Shown: in pieces, positions 54,137 to 62,317 of the stretch
How the letters are laid out: the number at the start of each line of letters is the position of its first letter
Numbering within the stretch: the first letter of the stretch is position 1
Assembly (NCBI GenBank): GCA_964458935.1
Contig: CAYWKS010000006.1
Span: forward strand, 66,562 to 130,561
Source of the DNA: CAYWKS01 sp964458935
GTDB taxonomy: Bacteria > Planctomycetota > Phycisphaerae > Phycisphaerales > Zrk34
DNA length: 64,000 nt
Reading direction: 5' to 3'
Translations under genes and position numbers: made by a program
Notes under the pieces: generated by a model
What the model saw: only the letters and a program-made list of their open reading frames with translations
Told to the model about the DNA's origin: nothing
Database searches by the model: none

Positions 54137-55825
54137 TTACGGGCCGGCGGGCGTCGGGTCGGCATCGGTGTCCATCCATAGACGTCGTAGCAGGCGGACC
54201 AGCGTCGGGTCGGACTCACGCTCGGCGAGCGTCTGCAGGGCCTGGGCGAGTTCGGCCGGGTGGCGCTGCTGATAGTGCAGATACGCCAGCAACAGCGGGG
54301 CCGCTCGGTTGTCCGCATCACGCTCGGCGAGGCTGTTCAACTGGCGGCGGATGGTCTGCAGCCGATCATCCGCCGGCAACACCGGCTGCGTGTAGCGTGC
54401 GGAGATCAACTCGGGATGGCGATGGAACAGCGACCGCAGCATCTGATCCGCCGAGGCGAACAGCCCGGCGCCCATCAGCGCGTGCGTCTTGCCCGCCACG
54501 GCGAGCGGGTAATCCTGGCGGATGCTCAGGGCGCGGTCGTAGGCGCTGACCGCATCGAAGAAGCGGCCGTCACGCATGTACCGCTCGCCACGCTGCATCA
54601 CCTCGTTGAACAGCGTGTCGGCAGAGCCGCGGAAGCTGGCGATCGGCTCGTAGTCGTAGTCGAGCCGGCGGAGCACGCGATCGGTCGCCGACGCGTCGTC
54701 GGTCGGCTCGCCGGGCACGCGGTACCGCTCCGCCGGGCTGCCCGCGGCGGCCGACGGGTCATCCGCCTCGGCCCCCGCCTCGGGCGCCGGCGCATCGTGG
54801 CGGGCGGTCGGCGTGTGTCGCTCCCGCAGCCGCTGCAGCAGATCGCCGTAGGCGTCATCACGCGGCGCGGCCTCGTCCGACTCCAGCAACCGCTGAAGCG
54901 ACCGATTCAGATCGCCCGGCTGCGTATCGCCATCAACCCTGAACGCCCCATCCGCCTGGAGGCGAACCTCCAACTGGCGGGCGAAGTCCATCCGACGCGC
55001 TTCGCTGAGCGTGGACAGGCGCTGATCCGGGGCGTCGGCCAACTCGCTCGGGTCAACCCGGCGGCCGGCCAAGTCCTCGGACGCGCCCGCGCCATCGAAC
55101 TGGCTGGCGTAATCCGGCATCTGGTAGACCTGCGGCAAGGTGCGGCGGACGGCCACCCCGGTCAAGGGGCTTGCGGTGATGCTGACATTCCGGCCGAGCC
55201 GATCGCTGCCGCCGCCCAGGTTGGTCGAGCCATAGGCGCGAATGGCCTGCTCGGTGAGCGATTCGGTGCGGCCGCCAACCCCGTAAGTGCGATTGATGCT
55301 GGCCGCGTCGAAGGTGCTGGCCCGGCCGCCCAGGCCCTGACCGTAGGCCAAACCGCCACGGGACACCTGGCCGATGCTGGTGTGCGAGCCGGCTCGATAA
55401 ACCACCCGCGAATCGTTGTCATAGATCCCGACGGCCCCCCCGCCGCCGGCCCCGCCGAACTCGTAGCTCGGCACGGCATACCCGGGCCGCGACTGGCCCG
55501 CGACCGATCCGGCGCCCGTCGAGCGACGGAAGAAGTTGAACAGTTGGTTCGACCCCAATTCGTCACGGAACTCCCGGCTCGCGGTGTAGCCCACGCTGTC
55601 CCTGAAGTTGCTGAGCCCCCGAACGTTGCCGGTGACCTGAAGGTTCTGGACACGTCCGAAGGACGGGCGGTTGCTCCCGGGGTTGCGGCCCGTGCCGCGT
55701 TGGTCGAGATTGTTATCCAGGCCCGCTCCATCACCGAGCGCATATTGTGCCTCCGCAGGCCCGGCGAGGCCCAGTATGGCCAGGAACAGGCCGCATATCG
55801 CAAGGATTGATCTGGGGTCATTCAT
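54137..55825 (-). CDS. Exported Gly-rich protein with C-terminal TPR region
   Basis: A 562-residue exported protein. The signal peptide (SILAICGLFLAILGLAGPAEAQ) cleaves near residue 27. The first half is rich in Gly, Ser, Asn and Arg (TGNVRGLSNFRDSVGYTASREFRDELG) with no recognised fold. The C-terminal third contains TPR-like helices (GERYMRDGRFFDAVSAYDRALSIRQDYPLAVAGKTHALMGAG). The ATG at 55825 follows a perfect TATAAT by 22 bases. It may be a periplasmic or envelope scaffolding protein; function unknown. Confidence 0.7.
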   Translation of the reverse strand: MNDPRSILAICGLFLAILGLAGPAEAQYALGDGAGLDNNLDQRGTGRNPGSNRPSFGRVQNLQVTGNVRGLSNFRDSVGYTASREFRDELGSNQLFNFFRRSTGAGSVAGQSRPGYAVPSYEFGGAGGGGAVGIYDNDSRVVYRAGSHTSIGQVSRGGLAYGQGLGGRASTFDAASINRTYGVGGRTESLTEQAIRAYGSTNLGGGSDRLGRNVSITASPLTGVAVRRTLPQVYQMPDYASQFDGAGASEDLAGRRVDPSELADAPDQRLSTLSEARRMDFARQLEVRLQADGAFRVDGDTQPGDLNRSLQRLLESDEAAPRDDAYGDLLQRLRERHTPTARHDAPAPEAGAEADDPSAAAGSPAERYRVPGEPTDDASATDRVLRRLDYDYEPIASFRGSADTLFNEVMQRGERYMRDGRFFDAVSAYDRALSIRQDYPLAVAGKTHALMGAGLFASADQMLRSLFHRHPELISARYTQPVLPADDRLQTIRRQLNSLAERDADNRAAPLLLAYLHYQQRHPAELAQALQTLAERESDPTLVRLLRRLWMDTDADPTPAGP

Positions 55826-55847
55826 GGCAGTGCTCGCTTTCAAGCTC

Positions 55848-55853
55848 ATTATA
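55848..55853 (-). promoter_or_regulatory. Consensus -10 box
   Basis: A perfect TATAAT on the minus strand, 22 bases before the start of the exported TPR protein. No good -35 is present at normal spacing. Confidence 0.5.
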
Positions 55854-55942
55854 GCCGATACGGTCACCGGACCGGCGTCGCACCCTTATGGTAGGACGAC
55901 AACGACCGTTGCGCAGATCGTTGGAAATTGCTTAACGGCCGA

Positions 55943-56323
55943 TCAGCCCGCGATTCGCCCGGCGACCTGGTGAGACGGGAACTGCAGTTCGAGGTAACGC
56001 GCGACATAGTCGATCACGCTCATGGCTTCGGGGATCTGCGGGTTATCGGTCGGCCCCATCGGCTCGAAGCGCATGCCCCGGAAGCGGCGGACGGCGTCGT
56101 CGACCGGCAGGCCGTATTGCAGCGCTAGCGAGAAGGCGCGACAGAAGCCCTGGATCATGCCGCTGAGGGTGGAGCCTTCCTTGGCCATCTTGATGAAGAT
56201 CTCACCGGGCCGACCGTCGTCGAACAGGCCGATCGTCAAATAGCCCTCGAAGCGGTTGATGGCGAACTTGTGCGTGATCGAATCGCGGGTGCGGGGGAGC
56301 TTGCGCCGGTCAACTGCACGCAT
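55943..56323 (-). CDS. Stand-alone TSCPD-domain protein
   Basis: A 126-residue protein matching the C-terminal TSCPD domain of class II (adenosylcobalamin-dependent) ribonucleotide reductases: RDSITHKFAINRFEGYLTIGLFDDG, PGEIFIKMAKEGSTLSGMIQGF, ALQYGLPVDDAVRRFRGMRFEP and SVIDYVARYLELQFPS all follow the NrdJ pattern. The catalytic NrdJ barrel is not encoded here, so this is a free domain. Its role is not settled; it may be an NrdJb-like partner or a separately evolved regulator. GAGGG lies before the ATG at 56323. Confidence 0.8.
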   Translation of the reverse strand: MRAVDRRKLPRTRDSITHKFAINRFEGYLTIGLFDDGRPGEIFIKMAKEGSTLSGMIQGFCRAFSLALQYGLPVDDAVRRFRGMRFEPMGPTDNPQIPEAMSVIDYVARYLELQFPSHQVAGRIAG

Positions 56324-56400
56324 GGACAACCCTCGACAGGGGACGTAAGGCGGACGATCCATGCATCATGTCGGCTGGTGCGGGCGGCGGACTTCGAAAA

Positions 56401-57147
56401 TCACACGCTGCCGAGGATGGCGCGGCTGATGGGGTGCACCAGTTGCGGGATGGCGCGTTGGGTCGCGAGGTGCTCGCACCGAGCGGCGAGTTCGTCGAGG
56501 ATGCCCGGCAACTGGTCGATCTTCTCGATCGGCCCGCTGCGGCGCACGGTCAGGAAGATGCTGATCGGCTCGGTCCGGTAACGATCGGCGCGGACCTGGG
56601 CGGCGGTGGTGCGTGTCTTGACCTCGAAGAAGGCCTGCAGCGCGGCCCGATCGTCGAGGGCGACACCGATCACCGGCTGCACGTCCAGGGGCGTGGTGTG
56701 GGGCATGTCGGCCAAGGCCGCAAGCCCCGAGTCGCCCAGCAAGGCTTCACGCACGATCAGGTGATGATTCGCCTTGCACTCCAGGTCGAAACCGAAGGTC
56801 AGTTCGAAGTAGTCGATGTCGAGGGGGCTGAGCGTGAGGAAGAACGGACAGGTCTCGGCGACAAGTCGGTGCAGGCGGAAGCCGTCGGCCATGGTGTCGG
56901 GGTTGACGTGGCCCGAGCGGATCGACTGGTTGCGTAGGGCGAGCCAGTGGTACTGCCCCTCGCGTCGGGGGCTTTCCAGGGCCAGCTCATCGGCGAAACG
57001 CTTGAAGCGGTGCATATCGGGCATCTCGGCCCGGACGCGGTCGAACATGTGCAGGACGGTTTCGCGGTCGCCCGGCAGGTCCATCTTGACCGCGAGTTTC
57101 TGGTTGATATAGAAATCGGTGCACAAGGCGCCGAAGCTGGTGGCCAT
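56401..57147 (-). CDS. Unrecognised protein upstream of the TSCPD gene
   Basis: A 248-residue soluble protein. Visible features are an N-terminal MDLPGDRETVLHMFDRVRAEMPDM, a central DYFELTFGFDLECKANHHLIVREALLG and a C-terminal SIFLTVRRSGPIEKIDQLPG. No metal motif or membrane segment. The spacing to the TSCPD gene is 77 bases on the same strand, so joint expression is possible. I do not recognise the family. Confidence 0.6.
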   Translation of the reverse strand: MATSFGALCTDFYINQKLAVKMDLPGDRETVLHMFDRVRAEMPDMHRFKRFADELALESPRREGQYHWLALRNQSIRSGHVNPDTMADGFRLHRLVAETCPFFLTLSPLDIDYFELTFGFDLECKANHHLIVREALLGDSGLAALADMPHTTPLDVQPVIGVALDDRAALQAFFEVKTRTTAAQVRADRYRTEPISIFLTVRRSGPIEKIDQLPGILDELAARCEHLATQRAIPQLVHPISRAILGSV

Positions 57148-57315
57148 GGCGTGGGTGTCCTGTCAGAACGCCTCGGGCGGGCGTATCGGGTGGTCATGTT
57201 CGGGCCGACGACGAGTATAGTCGCGCCGGGCGGCGCGGGCCAGCCGTACGGGCGTATCGCCAAGGCTGACGCCTTGTGCTAGACTTGCGTATCGCGTTTG
57301 ACGGAGTGAACGTCG

Positions 57316-58065
57316 ATGAGTCTGAATGCAGCTTTGCGGGAACTCAACGCGGTGGACCAGCAGGTGCGCGGTCTGGAGACGCGTCTGGACAGCGCCCGCC
57401 GTCATGTCAAGGCCCAGCAGACCAAGTTCGATCAGCTCAGCGAACAGGCCGCGGAGTTGGAGGATCAGTTGCGACACGCGCAGGCTTCGGCCGGGGCGAT
57501 GGAAAATGAGATCGCCGCGGCCGACGAGAAGATCAACCGCCTTCGCGAGCAGATGAACGCGGTCAAGACCAACAAGGAATACTCGGCGATGCTCGTCGAG
57601 GTCAACACCCTCAAGAGCGACCGCGGCAAAGTGGAAGAGCAGGCGCTGGAGGAGATGGCCCGCATCGACGAGTTGAAGGCCGAGCTGGAATCGGTCCGCA
57701 CCAAGCTCGCCGAGCAACAGAAGCTGCGGGACCACGCCGACAAGGAGTTGGCCGACCGCACGGCGGAGGTCGCCGATCGGCTGGCGGAACTGAAGGCCGA
57801 GCGAGGTCAGGCGGCGTCGAAGGTCCCGGCCGAGACGCTGCTGATCTTCGATCGCCTCGCCGATACCTACGAAGGCGAGGCGATGGCGCCGGTGATCGAA
57901 GAAGACCGCCGCAGGCTGGAATACACCTGCGGCGGTTGTTACATGCAGATCCCCGTGGAGAAGGTCAACCTGCTGATCAGCTCTGACGAGTTGGTGCGTT
58001 GCAGCAGTTGCGCCCGGATCCTGTACGTGGAGTCGGAGTTGAAAGAGGCGATGGGCGCGCGGTAA
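57316..58065 (+). CDS. Coiled-coil protein with C4 zinc ribbon
   Basis: A 249-residue protein with about 170 residues of continuous coiled coil (heptads in LNAVDQQVRGLETRLDSARR onward), then a C4 zinc ribbon: CGGC and CSSC around 210-236. This is the DUF164/CT398-like family, found in many bacteria. In actinobacteria a homologue sits next to an RNase H-type gene, as here. The ATG at 57316 follows ACGGAG. Cytoplasmic; likely part of an RNA- or secretion-related complex, but undefined. Confidence 0.85.
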   Translation: MSLNAALRELNAVDQQVRGLETRLDSARRHVKAQQTKFDQLSEQAAELEDQLRHAQASAGAMENEIAAADEKINRLREQMNAVKTNKEYSAMLVEVNTLKSDRGKVEEQALEEMARIDELKAELESVRTKLAEQQKLRDHADKELADRTAEVADRLAELKAERGQAASKVPAETLLIFDRLADTYEGEAMAPVIEEDRRRLEYTCGGCYMQIPVEKVNLLISSDELVRCSSCARILYVESELKEAMGAR

Positions 58066-58078
58066 GCCGCGGCGACAC

Positions 58079-58798
58079 GTGTGCCCCGACCCGCAGGCGG
58101 CGATGGACCTTTCGATCGATTTCGCGAGCGTGACGCGTGGCCGCGCAGGGCCTTCCGCCTGCGGCGTGGTTATCACCGATCGAACCTCAGCGCGAACCAT
58201 CCACGAAACCGGTCATTACCTTGGGGACCAGCCCTCGGCCCAGGCGGCGCTGGTCGCGGCGCTGAGCGAAGCGCTCGACGCGGCGGTACCGCTGGAGCCA
58301 CAGGCGGTCGAATTGCGGTGCGCCAGCGAATTGCTCGTGCGTCAGGTGACCGGCCAAAGCCCCGGCGGGGACACGCCGCAGAACCTATTGGATGAAGTCA
58401 CGATGAAGCTGCTGGCGCTGGACTCGTGGCGGATCGTCGCCACGGATGCGGCCGAATCGATCCGGGCCGCCGAGTCACTGGCGGAGCGGGCGTTGGCGGG
58501 AGCGGGCCAGGTGAGCGACCTCGAAGCGGAGGACGCCAAGCGGCGGCGCGACGTGCGCTTCACGGGTGTGCCGCAATGGACGGTGCAGTTGATGGAGGAG
58601 CCGGAGGGCTGCCCGGCCGCGTGCCGCTGTGGGCAGCGATTCGCGTTCGGCCCCGACATCCCCGCGGGCTTGTGTGTGCATGCGGCGTTGATCGCGCTGA
58701 CCGACGGGCCCATGGTCTGGAACGACCCGCAGCAGCGGCAGATGACCACGCTGTGCCCGCATTGCTCGTGCACGATCCGCATCCGGCAGATCGACTGA
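58079..58798 (+). CDS. Degenerate RNase H-fold protein fused to a TIGR04076-like domain
   Basis: A 239-residue protein. Residues 1-150 align with the RNase HI-like fold: IDFASVTRGRAGPSACGVVITD, SAQAALVAALSEAL, VELRCASELLVRQVTGQ and IRAAESLAERAL. Only the first of four carboxylates (D in IDFAS) is kept; the Glu, second Asp and third Asp positions are Ala, Ala and Glu. The last 80 residues have CPAACRCGQRFAFGPDIPAGLCVHAALIAL, which resembles the TIGR04076 family, and a final CPHC pair. It follows the zinc-ribbon gene by 13 bases and is probably cotranscribed. Nuclease activity is unlikely. Confidence 0.7.
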   Translation: MCPDPQAAMDLSIDFASVTRGRAGPSACGVVITDRTSARTIHETGHYLGDQPSAQAALVAALSEALDAAVPLEPQAVELRCASELLVRQVTGQSPGGDTPQNLLDEVTMKLLALDSWRIVATDAAESIRAAESLAERALAGAGQVSDLEAEDAKRRRDVRFTGVPQWTVQLMEEPEGCPAACRCGQRFAFGPDIPAGLCVHAALIALTDGPMVWNDPQQRQMTTLCPHCSCTIRIRQID

Positions 58799-58804
58799 CG
58801 CGCA

Positions 58805-59392
58805 TCACCAGCCGGTCAAGGTCGGCGTGCGATGGTCGGTGACCAGCGCGGCGTGGCCGTCGGCGAACAGCGCGCAACGGTCCTGGTGAAAGGCGGGAAT
58901 CCCGACCCGCCCGAGCGACGTCGCCAGCGTCATCTCGTCGCTGTCCCACAGCAGCGGGACTTGGGCGGGCGATCGATCGAACGCGTAGGTGACGCCGAGC
59001 TGCTCGATCGGCTTGCCGGACAGCGTCACGTTGTAGAAGTAGCTGATGCCGCAGATCGGATACAAGTGTAGCTCGTCGCCGGGGCATTGAAAGACGCTGC
59101 TGGGACCGGACAGGTATGGCCGGAGGAGCATGGAGAGGCTGGGCGCCTTGCCGGAATAGGACACGGGCGGGGCGAGGTACCGCGCCACCGGGAAGCGGCC
59201 GCCGTTGCCGCGGCTCCAGCGTTGCATGGCGGCGCCGATGGCCCGCTGTTGCGCCATGCACTGGACTCGACGCGACTCATCGCGGGCTTCGTGCAACGCG
59301 GGAAGCAGCACCGCGATGATCACCGTCAGGACCGTGACGACGACGAGCAGTTCAATGAGGGTGAACCCTGGCGTATGGCGAATCGCGTGCAT
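58805..59392 (-). CDS. H-X9-DG pseudopilin-like protein
   Basis: A 195-residue prepilin-type protein. The leader is only nine residues (MHAIRHTPG), then FTLIELLVVVTVLTVIIAVLLPALHEARDESRR with Glu at +5. The C-terminal segment AFHQDRCALFADGHAALV gives the H-X9-DG motif typical of the abundant planctomycete pseudopilin-like (DUF1559-related) family. It stands alone, convergent with the RNase H-like gene, and is not part of the pseudopilus operon. It may be a substrate of the assembly machine or an independent surface protein. Confidence 0.82.
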   Translation of the reverse strand: MHAIRHTPGFTLIELLVVVTVLTVIIAVLLPALHEARDESRRVQCMAQQRAIGAAMQRWSRGNGGRFPVARYLAPPVSYSGKAPSLSMLLRPYLSGPSSVFQCPGDELHLYPICGISYFYNVTLSGKPIEQLGVTYAFDRSPAQVPLLWDSDEMTLATSLGRVGIPAFHQDRCALFADGHAALVTDHRTPTLTGW

Positions 59393-59479
59393 GATGTGCC
59401 CGTCCTTACCACGGGTCTGGTGACCAGCATACAGTAGCCGCCCGATGGACGGACGGCCATATCCCGCGACGGGGTCCTT

Positions 59480-59508
59480 TTGCGGGCGTGCAGCGGCGTT
59501 GCTAGGAT
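59480..59508 (+). promoter_or_regulatory. Candidate promoter
   Basis: TTGCGG (59480-59485) and TAGGAT (59503-59508) are 17 bases apart, about 45 bases before the isomerase start. Confidence 0.5.
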
Positions 59509-59554
59509 CGTCGGTCCATTATCCACCGACGCCCGCAAACGGAGTTTTCATGTC

Positions 59555-60412
59555 ATGACCTGGACGCTCAGCGCTTTCGCCGACGAAGCCGGCCCCTCGA
59601 CCGCGGAGCAGATCGCCGCGCTGCACAAGGGTGGGATTCGCCAGATCGATCCCCGGCGCCTCGCCGGGTGCAACATCGCCGATCTGCCCGAGGACAAAGC
59701 CCGCGAGATCAAGACCCAGTTTGACGATGCGGGGATCACCGTCAACATGCTCGGCTCGCCCATCGGCAAGATCGACATCGGCGACGATCTGCAGATCGAC
59801 CTCGATCGGCTGGAGCGGCTGGCCCGCGTGCGGGACGTGTTCGAATGCAACCGCGTGAGGATCTTCTCCTACTACAACAAGCAGGGCATCGCCAAGGAGC
59901 AGTGGGCCACCCAGAGCCTGGACAACCTGCGGCGACTGCGTGACGCCGCGGGCCGGCTGGATCTGGTGCTCTACCACGAGAACGAGTCGGACATCTTCGG
60001 CGATCTGAGCGACGACGTACTGCGGATCGCTGAACTCCGCGACGGCGAGACCTTCTTCATGATTTACGACTTCGCCAACTTCGTTCGGACCGGCGAACCG
60101 GGCTGGGAGATCTGGCAGAAGCTCAAGGACAAGACCGACTGCTTCCACTTCAAGGACCAGCGGACGACCGGCGAGCACATGCCGATCGGCCAGGGCGACG
60201 GCGACGCGCGGCGGATCCTGCGGGACGCGGCGGCATCGGGTTGGGTCGGCCCCTGCACGCTGGAGCCGCACCTCAAGCACTCCGAAGCGGTGCTGGCGAC
60301 GCACGCCACGGGCTCGGGCATGCAGAGCCTCAAGCCGCTGAGCGCCGCGGATTGCTTTCAGATCGCCGCGGAGGCCGCGGTCGCGTTGATGGATGAACTG
60401 GGCGTACGCTGA
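59555..60412 (+). CDS. Sugar phosphate isomerase/epimerase-like TIM-barrel protein
   Basis: A 285-residue member of the AP-endonuclease-2-like xylose isomerase superfamily. Features are SAFADEAGPSTAEQIAALHKGGIRQIDPR, the NRVRIFSYYN strand, LVLYHENESDIFGD with candidate metal-binding Glu, DFANFVRTGEPGWEIWQ and HFKDQRTTGEHMPIGQGDGDARRIL. These planctomycete proteins are usually annotated sugar phosphate isomerase/epimerase; the substrate is unknown. GGAG lies before the ATG at 59555. No signal peptide. Confidence 0.82.
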   Translation: MTWTLSAFADEAGPSTAEQIAALHKGGIRQIDPRRLAGCNIADLPEDKAREIKTQFDDAGITVNMLGSPIGKIDIGDDLQIDLDRLERLARVRDVFECNRVRIFSYYNKQGIAKEQWATQSLDNLRRLRDAAGRLDLVLYHENESDIFGDLSDDVLRIAELRDGETFFMIYDFANFVRTGEPGWEIWQKLKDKTDCFHFKDQRTTGEHMPIGQGDGDARRILRDAAASGWVGPCTLEPHLKHSEAVLATHATGSGMQSLKPLSAADCFQIAAEAAVALMDELGVR

Positions 60413-60462
60413 GCGTCGGTTGGAGCGGGGGTCGTGCCCTTGCCGATAAGCCGGTTATTCGC

Positions 60463-61953
60463 ATGCCTCGCCTGCCCGCCTGCCACCGATCCACGCCCGG
60501 CCGCTTCACGCTTCTCGCGGCGGCCGTGGTGGTCGTCTGCACCGTCGACAGCGTCTGCGCCCAGCCGCTTCAGTCGCGGCTGGAGATGCTCGTGCGCTCG
60601 GCGGACATCGGCGACGCCGCGTGTGCGTTCCACGTGGTGGACCTGACGGACGGCCTGGCCGTCGCCGCCCGACGGGCCGACCAGCCGATGATGCCGGCCA
60701 GCAACATGAAGCTGGTCACGACCGCGGCGGCCCTCGCGCTGCTGGAGGATGACTTCAAGTTCACCACGCGCCTGTACCACCAGGCGGGCCGGCTCTATGT
60801 GATCGGCGACGGTGACCCGGCCTTCGGCGATCCCACGATCCTCGACGCGATGAGCATGAATATTGAAGACCTGCTCGCTCGATGGGTCAGCGTGATCCAG
60901 CGGTCCGGCATCGATCGCTTCGATGCGATCGTCATCGACGACCGTGTCTTCGACCGCCAGCGCGTGCATCCCAACTGGCCGGCCGATCAGCTCAACCAGT
61001 GGTACTGCGCGGAAGTGGCGGGTCTGAACTTCAACAACAACTGCCTGGACGTGTACGCGACGCCGACCGACGCGGGCGTGCCGCTGATCAAGACGCGGCC
61101 GCTGGACGCGCCGGTCGTGATGACCAACCTGGCGCGGACCGGGCGGCGTAACGCCGTGTGGGCGACCCGCGAGCCGGGCACCAACCGCATCACCATCCGC
61201 GGAGAGGTGCGGCATCAACTCAAGGCCCCGATCCATGTCACGGTGCACGATCCGCCGATGTTCTTCGGCCGAACGCTCCGCGATCGCCTGCGCGAGGCGG
61301 GCGTCGACGTCGACGAGGTCGCGCGCATCGGCGACGACACGGTCTTCGACGCGGCCGAGGCCATCCTCCTGGCCGAGGTGCAGACACCGTTGGACGAGGT
61401 GCTGGCGCGGTGCAACCAGGATTCTCAGAACCTGTTCGCCGAGGCGCTGTTCAAGCGGATGGGCCACAAGGCGACCGGCGACCCCGGGTCGTGGTCCAGC
61501 GGCGCGGCCGCGGTCCGCATGTTCCTCAGCAAGGCCATCGGCCCCGACGCGGCCCAGATCGTCGTCGACGACGGCTCGGGCCTCAGCCGGGGCAACCGCA
61601 TCGCCCCCGCCCTGCTCACGCGGCTGCTGCAGCGCATGCGGCTCATGAACGACCTGGGCCCCCGCTATCTCCGCAGCATCGACAGCACCGGCGAGAACGG
61701 ACGCATGGACGCCCGCTTCAACGGCCGACGACGCCCCGACGCAAGATTGCTCGCCAAGAGCGGCTACATCCGCGGCGTTGTCGCGCTGTCCGGCTACCTC
61801 ATCCGCGACGATCACGCTTACGCCTTCAGCATCATGCTCAATGACTTCGACAAGCCCGTCTACCTCGGCAAGCGTCTGCTCGACCGCATGGTCCTGACCA
61901 TGGATGAGCACCTCGGCGAGGTCTCACAACCCGCCGACCCGCCGACGCCCTGA
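60463..61953 (+). CDS. dacB: D-Ala-D-Ala carboxypeptidase/endopeptidase, PBP4 type (S13)
   Basis: A 496-residue exported penicillin-binding protein. The signal peptide (FTLLAAAVVVVCTVDSVCAQ) leads to S80-N-M-K83 (PASNMKLVTT), the SxxK nucleophile and base. The SxN motif appears as DDGSGLSRGN and the KTG-like triad as AKSGYIRG. Spacing and a large insertion between the first two motifs fit class C PBP4 (DacB), which trims peptidoglycan peptides. The ATG at 60463 is preceded by few other options. It implies that this organism has peptidoglycan to process. Confidence 0.9.
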   Translation: MPRLPACHRSTPGRFTLLAAAVVVVCTVDSVCAQPLQSRLEMLVRSADIGDAACAFHVVDLTDGLAVAARRADQPMMPASNMKLVTTAAALALLEDDFKFTTRLYHQAGRLYVIGDGDPAFGDPTILDAMSMNIEDLLARWVSVIQRSGIDRFDAIVIDDRVFDRQRVHPNWPADQLNQWYCAEVAGLNFNNNCLDVYATPTDAGVPLIKTRPLDAPVVMTNLARTGRRNAVWATREPGTNRITIRGEVRHQLKAPIHVTVHDPPMFFGRTLRDRLREAGVDVDEVARIGDDTVFDAAEAILLAEVQTPLDEVLARCNQDSQNLFAEALFKRMGHKATGDPGSWSSGAAAVRMFLSKAIGPDAAQIVVDDGSGLSRGNRIAPALLTRLLQRMRLMNDLGPRYLRSIDSTGENGRMDARFNGRRRPDARLLAKSGYIRGVVALSGYLIRDDHAYAFSIMLNDFDKPVYLGKRLLDRMVLTMDEHLGEVSQPADPPTP

Positions 61954-62089
61954 CCCGATTACGCCCGGCTGCAACGCCTGCGCCCGCTGTAGCGATGGGG
62001 CACCTTCGATTGTTCTGGGAATCCGGTTGCGTCTTGTCCGGTTATATCGGTTGGTCTATCCGGTCAATCGAACACCGGAGCACGCAACG

Positions 62090-62317
62090 ATGTCGCACCA
62101 CCGCAAGCATCGCAAGCGAAGGCGAGGCCTGGCCCTCGCGGCAGCCCTGGCAGTGACCTGCGCGGCGAGCGGCGGGTGCTCGGGGCTGGTCAGGGGCGTC
62201 GTCATGGCCCCCATCCACGCCGCCGAGGCCGTCGCCGTTGAAACCGCCAAGGTCCCATTCGACGCGGCCAAGGCCGGCACCGACGTGCTGGTCAACGCCG
62301 CCTTCAGGGGCAAGTAG
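62090..62317 (+). CDS. Small lipoprotein-like protein
   Basis: A 75-residue protein. A basic start (HHRKHRKRRR) and hydrophobic LALAAALAVTCAA end in SGGC, a likely lipobox (Cys near 30). The remaining 45 residues are amphipathic helix (VVMAPIHAAEAVAVETAKVPFDAAKAGTDVL). GGAG lies nine bases upstream. The 3' end overlaps the convergent M14 peptidase gene by 14 bases. Not recognised. Confidence 0.6.
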   Translation: MSHHRKHRKRRRGLALAAALAVTCAASGGCSGLVRGVVMAPIHAAEAVAVETAKVPFDAAKAGTDVLVNAAFRGK

